In this document: positions 1 to 5,384 of the stretch, piece after piece
Position numbering within the stretch: position 1 is the first letter of the stretch
Layout of the letters: each line of letters starts with the position of its first letter
DNA from: Planctomycetota bacterium
Lineage (GTDB): Bacteria > Planctomycetota > Phycisphaerae > WQYP01
Reading direction: 5' to 3'
Assembly: GCA_021818565.1 (NCBI GenBank)
Contig: JAKATV010000385.1
Coordinates: forward strand, 1 to 5,384
Length of the DNA stretch: 5,384 nt
Position numbers and translations under genes: made by a program
Notes under the pieces: model-generated
What the model was told of the DNA's origin: nothing
Database searches by the model: none
What the model saw: only the letters and a program-made list of their open reading frames with translations

Positions 1-1228
1 GTCGGCCGCGCATGGACTGCACGGTTAATTGCATACGATCCAGGGCCACGGTGTCGCCGGCGCGGGGCACACGATTGAGCTGGGCGTAAATCAGTCCTCC
101 GATGGTGGAGATGTGAGGCGCTTTTACCGGATCACCAAAAAGCTCACCACATTCAAGGAGCGATAAATCACCGGATACCAGAAATTCATCGGGGGCAATT
201 TCTCGAACCGGCATTTTTACCGGCTCATGCGGTTCATAAATTTCCCCGATCAGTTGCTCCACAACATCCTCCAACGCAATTACGCCGGCAATGCCGCCGT
301 ATTCATCCACCGCAATGGCCATTTGCAGATGTCGAGTGCGAAATCCCGCCAGCAATTGGTCCAGTGTTTGCAGTTCAGGCACAAAATGTGCTGGTTTAAG
401 CAATGGCACCAAACCCGTGGAATTGGCGGGGGTATCCAGCAAAAACGTCTTGGCATACAGGATGCCGAGAATATTATCAATGTCCCGGTCATAAACCGGA
501 ATCTTGGAAAGCCTACTGCGCTGCAGCAAGTCTGAAAGCTCGGAAATCGGTCGCTGGATATTAAAAGCCACCATATCCACCCGCGGCACCATCACATGGC
601 GCACCCGGATTTCCCGCAGCCACAGCACTTGCTGAATCACTTGATTTTCCGCGGTGTCAATCACCCCCTGATCGCGGCTCATCAGCAGCAGTTCACGCAA
701 TTCCGACAGGGATAAATGCGGGCCGGCCTTGCGCCCCAGAAGCCGGTGCGACGGATTAATTAATACCCGTTCAATAACCCCCAGCACCGGCGCAGCGCCG
801 CGCATCAGAACGGTCATGGGGCCTGCCGCGGCGGCGGCCAGGTGCCGGTTGAATCTTCGTGCGAAAATTTTCGGAACCAATTCCCCGAAATACGCCACAA
901 TTATCACCGGTGCCAAGCTCAACGCGATAACCGCATAGTGCCCATAATGCCGGTTCAGGCGTTGCAGCAAAATAGTGCTAAGCACAAAAAACAGAATGGT
1001 GCAGGCCATATTCACCAGAAGAATCAGCACCAGCAGGGGCCGACTGCGCTCGCGCAAGGCAGCCGCCAGCACTTGCCCACGTTTACCACTGATTTTAAAC
1101 TCATAAAGTTCATGACGTGTCAGGGAAAAAAACATGGTTTCCACAGCCGCAAAAACCGCCGCCAAGGCCAACAGCACCAGCATGGGCAGCAGGACATCCA
1201 AATTATGCAATAAAAAAGCGGCCATCAT
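1..1228 (-). CDS. CNNM/CBS-domain membrane protein, CorC/HlyC (HCC) family, 3' end cut by window edge
   Basis: This is an inner-membrane protein of the CorC/CNNM family, whose members are linked to Mg2+ or other divalent cation transport and resistance. Reading leftward from tandem ATGs at 1228 and 1225, 409 codons stay open to the edge. Residues 1-150 form the CNNM (DUF21) domain, with hydrophobic stretches near 11-29, 64-88 and 97-114. It carries the family signatures AAVET (27-31) and GELVPK (115-120). Residues 172-205 resemble the usual linker helix (LSELRELL, GVIDTAEN) and lead to VMVPRVDMV (212-220). Two CBS domains follow at about 210-262 and 272-330, the second with the typical DEYGG (308-312) and LEDVVEQLIGEI. 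Residues 345-409 match the C-terminal CorC_HlyC domain (STIGGLIYAQLNRVPRAGD), so only a short tail is missing. The start is preceded by GGGGTGG and by a perfect hairpin. Hemolysin names for this family are historical. The family call is firm, but the transported ion cannot be read from sequence. Confidence 0.93.
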   Translation of the reverse strand, partial: MMAAFLLHNLDVLLPMLVLLALAAVFAAVETMFFSLTRHELYEFKISGKRGQVLAAALRERSRPLLVLILLVNMACTILFFVLSTILLQRLNRHYGHYAVIALSLAPVIIVAYFGELVPKIFARRFNRHLAAAAAGPMTVLMRGAAPVLGVIERVLINPSHRLLGRKAGPHLSLSELRELLLMSRDQGVIDTAENQVIQQVLWLREIRVRHVMVPRVDMVAFNIQRPISELSDLLQRSRLSKIPVYDRDIDNILGILYAKTFLLDTPANSTGLVPLLKPAHFVPELQTLDQLLAGFRTRHLQMAIAVDEYGGIAGVIALEDVVEQLIGEIYEPHEPVKMPVREIAPDEFLVSGDLSLLECGELFGDPVKAPHISTIGGLIYAQLNRVPRAGDTVALDRMQLTVQSMRGR

Positions 1229-1234
1229 CCACCC

Positions 1235-1260
1235 CGGCACGGTCGGCACTGACCGTGCCG
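1235..1260 (-). promoter_or_regulatory. Perfect 10-bp inverted repeat in the corC-like leader
   Basis: CGGCACGGTC (1235-1244) and GACCGTGCCG (1251-1260) are exact reverse complements around a 6-base loop. On the minus-strand transcript the stem ends at 1235, where the purine-rich stretch GGGGTGG (1229-1235) before the ATG begins. The stem therefore abuts, and overlaps by one base, the presumed ribosome binding site. There is no T-run on either side, so a classical rho-independent terminator is unlikely. A translational control hairpin or a dimeric-repressor operator in the divergent region are both possible. The repeat is seen directly; its function is inferred. Confidence 0.5.
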
Positions 1261-1337
1261 CTAATCTTGTGCGCAGAAGCTCTGAATTGCAAGGCTAAAG
1301 GCCGAGAGAGCCTGTCCGGGTAATGGCCGGGATTACA

Positions 1338-1470
1338 ATGGATCTGAAATGTCCTGTATGCCTGGCGGAGGATCGGGCCGCCTTTCGTCCGGTGGTTGGT
1401 TGGATTAACGGTTTCAAAACATACCGCCTGTAAAATGCTTGGGCGGTTTATGAGGGGTCGTCAGGGTTGA
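1338..1470 (+). pseudogene. Probable remnant of a zinc-knuckle (CPxC) methyltransferase-type N-terminus
   Basis: An ATG at 1338 opens a 31-codon reading frame ending in TAA at 1431. Its product starts MDLKCPVCLAED and ends GWINGFKTYRL. The CPVC pair, followed about 20 residues later by a G-[FY]-x-x-Y-R segment, is how many class I SAM-dependent methyltransferases and related sugar-modifying proteins begin (CPxCG ... GYxxxRCxxCG, a zinc-binding knuckle). Here the second cysteine pair is absent in frame. A shift of one base at about 1429 instead gives YR-C-K-M-L-G and runs on to a TGA at 1468. This looks like a frameshifted and truncated 5' end whose remainder has been lost, and the next gene starts immediately after. 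There is no good Shine-Dalgarno site. It could also be a genuine small zinc-binding peptide or a chance ORF. Confidence 0.35.
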
Positions 1471-1481
1471 GCACGGGTAAA

Positions 1482-3122
1482 ATGGACATGGTACTGCTTT
1501 GTCAGACAACGCGTTGGCCATGGATGTTGCAGGTGGGCATCGCCGCCGCGGGGTTGTTGACCATCGCGGCGCAACTCGGCGGCTGTGCGTTAAATAGCGC
1601 GACAGTTGGGGCAGGCCCGCGGCCAACGCTACTATTGCATACGCTGGGGAATGTTTCCGATGCGGCACGTGCGCGTAAAAAAGCCGATCGTCGCTTATTG
1701 CGTTTGGTCCCGGCGACCAATCCCGCACGCTTGGCCGTGCTGATGCGGATCATTGCGGGGTACGGACAGTCGCCGAAGATGAAGATTTATGCCATGAACC
1801 AACTGATGGCGGCGGATCCATCGCTGGGGCTGGGCGTGTTGGCCCGGCAGATTCCCCTTTTCCAACACTGGCGCGTATTGATTCACGCCTGCTCGCTGGC
1901 GCAGGCCGCAGGCGATCGCGCGATGGTGGACCCACTGATTCTTTCACTGGATCGCCCCGCCCACCGCTTCGTTCTGGTGCAGAGGCCGGAAGCTGATGCG
2001 ATTCGCGCTTTGACCGGTAGCACCTTGCGCGATTGCCTGGCGGACAAGCTTTTCCACGCACAGATCATGGCGGTGCGCATGGCCGCCTTGAATTTGCTGC
2101 ATCAGTTGCTTACGCGAGGCCAATTCTACGCACTGATCATGGCTGATAAACAGGATCATGATCCGATGCTGGCGGCCCTGCGCTGGTATGGGCGCAGATT
2201 TTATTACATTCCGCAAAGTGCTGAACAAGTGGCGTGGATAGAGGAACTTTACAATGGCGCATTTTCTGCTCTGGCGCGGCGCGCGGAACATGATCTGCGA
2301 ATGCTGCCGGTAAGCCGCAGCCGCTGCCGCGTATCGGCGTGGTCGGGCCGGCACGAACACCCCGCGGAATGGGTTATCAGCCGCGGCAGTCGGTCGTCAG
2401 GTCTCTTTTCGACGAATAATCTTTCTTGCGCCGGCATGCCACAAGGCATTCCGCCGCGCATGATAGGCCTTCTTGCCGCATTGACTGATCCACGCGTTTA
2501 TGTGCCGCGGAATATTCTGCTAAATAGAATCAAGCAGGCATATACGGCCTATCCGCACATCCGTCGGCCAGGCCCGTATCCCGGATCACCGGATAACCCT
2601 GATCCATCGCTTGCGGACAATTCCGGAAAGTTATGCTACGGCGATTTGCTGGTGCTGCAAACGCTTTATGCGGCGTTGCGGCATCGGAATTTCCGGGTGC
2701 AGGTTACGTACAAGGGAGATCAATCGCGATTTAATAAAACATCCGAGGAAGGCGGCCTCATTCAGTTCTGGAACAATCACCGCTTCGGAGCCACCGGGCA
2801 AACACCCGCCCTGCGATTGAAGTTGTATGACTCCTTCAAACAAATTAATAATGGTGTGTATGTAACCGGCCCCGACCTGCTTTTGAACACGCCTGCGGGC
2901 TTGGCACAATTTGTTTTCCATTTTCAGAAATCCGATAACCGCCGCTACACCGGCCCGGCACCTGGTGATCTGCAATACGTCCGGACCGCCCGTTGCGTGG
3001 TAGTCATCTTCACCTCCACCAGCCGCTCCACCTTTGACACAACCGCCGATTTCCCCAACGGCGCGGTGCTTGACTTGGGGATATTTAAGAAATGTCACCG
3101 AGTTGCAAGACCCGAAAATTAA
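1482..3122 (+). CDS. Predicted lipoprotein with HEAT-like helical region, unknown function
   Basis: I do not recognise the family. The frame opens at TTG 1467, but ATG 1482 is preferred: TTG has AGGG touching it, whereas a GGG at 1475-1477 precedes ATG 1482 and ATG 1488. From ATG 1482 the product is 546 residues. Counting residues from TTG 1467, a hydrophobic run (about 21-36) leads to the lipobox LGGC with Cys40, so export and lipid anchoring by signal peptidase II are predicted. Residues 85-280 are rich in paired amphipathic helices (ARLAVLMRIIAGYG, MAVRMAALNLLHQLL), resembling HEAT/ARM-type repeats. A basic, Ser/Arg-rich linker (280-315) follows. The C-terminal part (330-551) has GDLLVLQTLYAAL (392-404), a TSEEGGLI motif (425-432), FTSTSRSTFD (515-524) and GAVLDLG near the end, and looks like one globular domain. 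No catalytic signature is identified. It lies divergent from the corC-like gene, with no terminator-like hairpin plus T-run after its stop. Confidence 0.8.
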   Translation: MDMVLLCQTTRWPWMLQVGIAAAGLLTIAAQLGGCALNSATVGAGPRPTLLLHTLGNVSDAARARKKADRRLLRLVPATNPARLAVLMRIIAGYGQSPKMKIYAMNQLMAADPSLGLGVLARQIPLFQHWRVLIHACSLAQAAGDRAMVDPLILSLDRPAHRFVLVQRPEADAIRALTGSTLRDCLADKLFHAQIMAVRMAALNLLHQLLTRGQFYALIMADKQDHDPMLAALRWYGRRFYYIPQSAEQVAWIEELYNGAFSALARRAEHDLRMLPVSRSRCRVSAWSGRHEHPAEWVISRGSRSSGLFSTNNLSCAGMPQGIPPRMIGLLAALTDPRVYVPRNILLNRIKQAYTAYPHIRRPGPYPGSPDNPDPSLADNSGKLCYGDLLVLQTLYAALRHRNFRVQVTYKGDQSRFNKTSEEGGLIQFWNNHRFGATGQTPALRLKLYDSFKQINNGVYVTGPDLLLNTPAGLAQFVFHFQKSDNRRYTGPAPGDLQYVRTARCVVVIFTSTSRSTFDTTADFPNGAVLDLGIFKKCHRVARPEN

Positions 3123-3250
3123 ACATCCGAATTACCGCCGCAGGCACGGTGCGGGTGCCGCCGAGTCGCATCAAATGAATCGGTCAATTGGTTCCATGCC
3201 AGTCCATATCCCCGGTTCAGCGTTGGCCCCAGCGGATGGCCCCGTGCGAT

Positions 3251-3270
3251 AGCCAGACGACAGCCAGACG
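3251..3270. repeat. Tandem 9-bp direct repeat AGCCAGACG
   Basis: Two exact copies of AGCCAGACG lie at 3251-3259 and 3262-3270. Their starts are 11 bases apart, about one helical turn, in the leader of the dehydrogenase gene and about 30 bases before a possible -10 box. Same-face half sites for an activator would have this geometry, but two copies of 9 bases are also compatible with a small local duplication. Confidence 0.3.
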
Positions 3271-3301
3271 GCGGGCGGTGGCAATGCTCTGGGAATCAAA
3301 C

Positions 3302-3307
3302 TATACT
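3302..3307 (+). promoter_or_regulatory. Possible -10 element upstream of the hydroxyacid dehydrogenase
   Basis: TATACT matches the sigma70-type -10 consensus at five of six positions and lies 46 bases before the ATG at 3354. The hexamer 17 bases upstream (TGGCAA, 3279-3284) matches the -35 consensus at only three positions, so recognition would need an activator or another sigma factor. The tandem AGCCAGACG repeat just upstream is a candidate activator site. This is weak evidence taken alone. Confidence 0.25.
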
Positions 3308-3353
3308 CAAAGCCAATATCCGGATCGATTCCGGGGCAGGAAATAAGCGGCCT

Positions 3354-4280
3354 ATGAAACACACAATTATTCTCACCGAGGGTCTTGAAGCTACGCCATT
3401 GGCTTGGCTCAAACAGAATGCTGCGGTTCAGGAAATCACCTATAAGGACCGCCCGGCACTTGCTGCCGCGTTAGCGCAGGCCACCGGGTTGATTGTCCGC
3501 ACGTACACGCGGGTGGATGACGCTCTACTGGCCTTGGGGCCGAAACTTAAAGTAGTGGGCCGCGCCGGCGTGGGCTTGGAAAATATAGATCAAGATGCCT
3601 GCGCCCGGCGCAATATTAAAGTCCTTTCCACCCCCCAGGCCAATACCCATGCCGTGGTGGAATATGTGTTTAATCTGATATTTACGCTGGCCCGGCCGGT
3701 GGTGAATTTAAAGACGCCGGTTTCCGCGGAAGAATTTCATCGCTTTCGGAAAACCAGCCGCGGCTTGGAATTACATGGAAAAACATTGGGCATTCTGGGC
3801 ATGGGGCGCATCGGCAAGGCGGTGGGCCGCGTGGCCTATGCCTTTGGTATGAAGGTGATCTATAACGATGTGCTGGATGTTGCCTCGCAGGTTGATTTCC
3901 CCGCGCAAAGCGTGGAAAAGTCGGAGTTATATCGCCGCTCTGATATCCTGACTATTCACGTCAGCCACCGTCCGGGCAATGCGCAAATGATTAACCGCGA
4001 AATATTTTCCCTCATGCAAAATCATGCCATTATCGTCAATACCGCGCGGGGCGAAGTGATCGATGCTTACGCGCTGGCGGAAGCTCTGAAAACCGGCAAA
4101 ATTTTTGGGGCCGCTTTGGATGTTCACGAACCCGAACCCCCGCCGACCGACTATCCGTTGTGGGGATTGCCGAATCTGATTTTCGCGCCGCATCTGGCGG
4201 CTCGGACGCAAGGTGCCATGGACGCGATGAGCTGGGTTGCGCGGGATGTGGTGGAATATCTGGATTCGCGGGCGTCTTAG
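3354..4280 (+). CDS. NAD-dependent D-2-hydroxyacid dehydrogenase, D-3-phosphoglycerate dehydrogenase type, short form without ACT domain
   Basis: This cytoplasmic oxidoreductase most likely oxidises 3-phosphoglycerate to 3-phosphohydroxypyruvate (first step of serine synthesis) or acts on a related 2-hydroxyacid such as glycerate/hydroxypyruvate. The 308 residues show the full family layout. The N-terminal substrate half has GRAGVGLENID (69-79) and ANTHAVVEY (96-104). The central Rossmann fold has GILGMGRIG (146-154) and an acidic residue D172 after the second strand, pointing to NAD over NADP. The catalytic set is R232 (NTARGEVID), E261 (VHEPEP) and H280 (APHLAA); the Arg-Glu spacing of 29 equals that of E. 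coli SerA. The protein ends soon after the dehydrogenase core, so it lacks the C-terminal ACT domain that senses serine in SerA; feedback control by serine through that domain is not expected. AGGAA at 3338-3342 precedes the ATG by 11 bases. The glycosyltransferase gene follows 36 bases downstream. The family is sure; the exact substrate is not. Confidence 0.9.
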   Translation: MKHTIILTEGLEATPLAWLKQNAAVQEITYKDRPALAAALAQATGLIVRTYTRVDDALLALGPKLKVVGRAGVGLENIDQDACARRNIKVLSTPQANTHAVVEYVFNLIFTLARPVVNLKTPVSAEEFHRFRKTSRGLELHGKTLGILGMGRIGKAVGRVAYAFGMKVIYNDVLDVASQVDFPAQSVEKSELYRRSDILTIHVSHRPGNAQMINREIFSLMQNHAIIVNTARGEVIDAYALAEALKTGKIFGAALDVHEPEPPPTDYPLWGLPNLIFAPHLAARTQGAMDAMSWVARDVVEYLDSRAS

Positions 4281-4302
4281 CCGCCGCGAAACCGTGCTGA
4301 TG

Positions 4303-4308
4303 AAAGGA
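4303..4308 (+). promoter_or_regulatory. Shine-Dalgarno site deciding the GTG start of the GT10 gene
   Basis: AAAGGA lies 8 bases before GTG 4317 and 5 bases before TTG 4314. There is no ATG in this frame between the preceding TAG (4278-4280) and ATG 4407, and the ATG at 4300 is in another frame and stops at 4348. The spacing therefore favours GTG 4317. Confidence 0.55.
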
Positions 4309-4316
4309 TTTTCTTG

Positions 4317-5384
4317 GTGGCACCGCAGGAGCACCAACCGACGGAGATAGAAGAACGGGATGTTGCCGGCAAGCGGTATGTTTACCGCGCCGCTGGACGG
4401 CGTTCCATGCGCTTAACTTTGCGGCCCGACCACCGCCTTGAGGGCGCTCCGTCCATTCATGAGCATAGTTGGGCCATTGAGAATGGCAAATTAGTCTTAC
4501 GCCATCGCGACGGTCGGCGGACCATCGAATTGACTACCGCAAACCGCAAACATTTTATCGGAACGGATCTGACTACTTCACCCGCCCAGACGGCCCGGCT
4601 GTCGCCGGAGTGGCGATCCGCGTTTGGGCCGCTGAATACATTGGTACGGGAAATTCGTTATGCCATCGCCGGCAAACGCCCCGATCCCCCGGTATTGTCG
4701 CGCTCATGCCTGATGCAAAACAGCGTGATGGTTCGCTTTGGCGCTAAAACGATTCGCTGGATATTTCCTTCTTCGGCGGTGCGGCACTTTATGTCGCGGG
4801 CAATTTTGCCCTGGGCGATTCCGCGATGCGACATTATCAGCGGCGAGGCACCGGCCGATTTTGTCGTTGGTGTCTATTTAAATGATGCGACAATCACTCA
4901 GAGTTTTGTTGATCTTCCAGGGCAAAAATTTCTGCTCTCCGTGGAGAAAGAAACTCGACACCCCAAAATACCGAATTGTCACAGCTTTGTTCAGAATCCG
5001 CTACCCGACGATGACCTGGCCTACATCCGCTACGCGCCGACTTTCTGCTGCTGGGTACCACCGCGGGATACCGTTAAAACGCGCAGGTGTTCGGTGGTGG
5101 ATAACGGGCAATACGCCTGGCGCGTCGCCATGATTCGTGATCTGGCCCGGCGCATCGGCGATGTGGATATTTACGGCAAACTCGCGGACCGGGCGCTGGG
5201 CGGGTATCACCGCAGCAGCGACAGCCACCATGGCAACGATAAATATCTGGGTATTGAAAATCATTGCTTTTATCTGTCACTGGAACGGGCGGTCGCGGAT
5301 GATTACATCACGGAAAAATTCACCGATGCCATATTATGTAATGCGGTTCCGCTTTATGATGGTGCGGCCAATATTGATCTTTAT
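4317..5384 (+). CDS. GT10-family (alpha-1,3-fucosyltransferase-like) glycosyltransferase with N-terminal accessory segment, 3' end cut by window edge
   Basis: This is predicted to transfer a sugar, probably fucose from GDP-fucose, to a surface glycan such as LPS O-antigen or exopolysaccharide. The frame stays open for 356 codons to the right edge. Family evidence is at the end: VDIYGK (283-288), then FYLSLERAVADDYITEK (318-334) followed by DAILCNAVPLYDG (337-349). These match the GT10 donor-site pattern VDxYG ... ENxxxxDYxTEKxxDAxxxxxVPxYxG. One change stands out: the usual Glu-Asn is Glu323-Arg324. Residues about 165-270 fit the acceptor-side half, with CDIISGEAPADFVVG and KFLLSVEKE (E210). 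Residues 1-125 are not part of a minimal GT10 enzyme; they include SWAIENGKLVLRHRDG (51-66), which suggests a small beta-strand module. No signal peptide or membrane span is seen, so the enzyme is probably cytoplasmic. The frame opens at TTG 4314 or GTG 4317 behind AAAGGA. The gene lies 36 bases after the dehydrogenase gene and is probably co-transcribed with it. Acceptor and donor are not proven. Confidence 0.82.
   Translation, partial: MAPQEHQPTEIEERDVAGKRYVYRAAGRRSMRLTLRPDHRLEGAPSIHEHSWAIENGKLVLRHRDGRRTIELTTANRKHFIGTDLTTSPAQTARLSPEWRSAFGPLNTLVREIRYAIAGKRPDPPVLSRSCLMQNSVMVRFGAKTIRWIFPSSAVRHFMSRAILPWAIPRCDIISGEAPADFVVGVYLNDATITQSFVDLPGQKFLLSVEKETRHPKIPNCHSFVQNPLPDDDLAYIRYAPTFCCWVPPRDTVKTRRCSVVDNGQYAWRVAMIRDLARRIGDVDIYGKLADRALGGYHRSSDSHHGNDKYLGIENHCFYLSLERAVADDYITEKFTDAILCNAVPLYDGAANIDLY

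Noticed and set aside
842..1213. Plus-strand open frame of 123 codons, and other plus-strand frames between 227 and 1323
   Set aside because: They lie antisense to the CNNM/CBS gene, whose minus-strand translation shows clear family motifs. The plus-strand products are Gln/Arg-rich and have no recognisable domain.
1270..1299. Minus-strand TTGCAA followed by an A/T-rich hexamer, considered as the corC-like promoter
   Set aside because: The -10 candidate matches the consensus at only three positions at acceptable spacing, so it cannot be told from background.
2153..2164. 12-bp perfect palindrome GGATCATGATCC
   Set aside because: It lies inside coding sequence and reads naturally as part of QDHDP. 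There is no second copy and no promoter context, so chance is the best explanation.
1944..2360. Minus-strand open frame of 138 codons within the lipoprotein gene
   Set aside because: It is a shadow of the plus-strand gene, with a composition rich in Arg, His and Ser and no domain. The plus strand has a lipobox and an uninterrupted frame.
2631..3098. Minus-strand open frame of 155 codons over the end of the lipoprotein gene
   Set aside because: It is tempting by length, but the plus-strand translation there (for example GDLLVLQTLYAAL, FTSTSRSTFD) looks like a folded protein and continues the upstream frame without a break.
3143..3159. GGCAC/GTGCC inverted repeat after the lipoprotein stop, considered as a terminator
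   Set aside because: The stem is only 5 bp with a 7-base loop and no following T-run, so a rho-independent terminator cannot be supported.
3927..4337. Minus-strand open frame of 136 codons
   Set aside because: It is antisense to the catalytic half of the hydroxyacid dehydrogenase, which has all expected active-site residues.

Overview
The window looks like chromosomal DNA of a moderately GC-rich (mid-50s %, by eye) Gram-negative-type bacterium. It carries a lipobox protein, a CNNM/CBS membrane protein and a family 10 glycosyltransferase. The gene style (non-ATG starts, weak Shine-Dalgarno sites, an uncharacterised HEAT-like lipoprotein) suggests Planctomycetota or the wider PVC group. That placement is an inference from general style, because no marker gene is present.

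Layout, left to right. Positions 1-1228 (minus strand) hold nearly all of a CorC/HlyC-type CNNM-CBS membrane protein, whose last few residues lie beyond the left edge. A 240-base divergent intergenic region follows. It contains a perfect 10-bp hairpin abutting the corC-like ribosome binding site, and a 31-codon ORF that looks like the frameshifted N-terminus of a zinc-knuckle methyltransferase-type protein. Positions 1482-3122 (plus) encode a predicted lipoprotein of unrecognised family, with a helical HEAT-like middle and a distinct C-terminal domain. About 230 non-coding bases then hold a short tandem repeat, a possible -10 box and a small hairpin. Positions 3354-4280 (plus) encode a short, ACT-less D-2-hydroxyacid dehydrogenase of the phosphoglycerate dehydrogenase type. 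From 4317 to the right edge (plus) runs a GT10 (alpha-1,3-fucosyltransferase-like) glycosyltransferase with an N-terminal accessory segment, starting at GTG.

The dehydrogenase and glycosyltransferase genes are 36 bases apart on the same strand and are probably co-transcribed. No obvious single pathway joins them. The CNNM-CBS gene is divergent from the rest. I see no phage, CRISPR, insertion sequence or RNA gene, and no convincing new multi-gene system. The points most worth following are the unfamiliar lipoprotein, the unusual N-terminus of the GT10 enzyme and the gene remnant in the divergent intergenic region.
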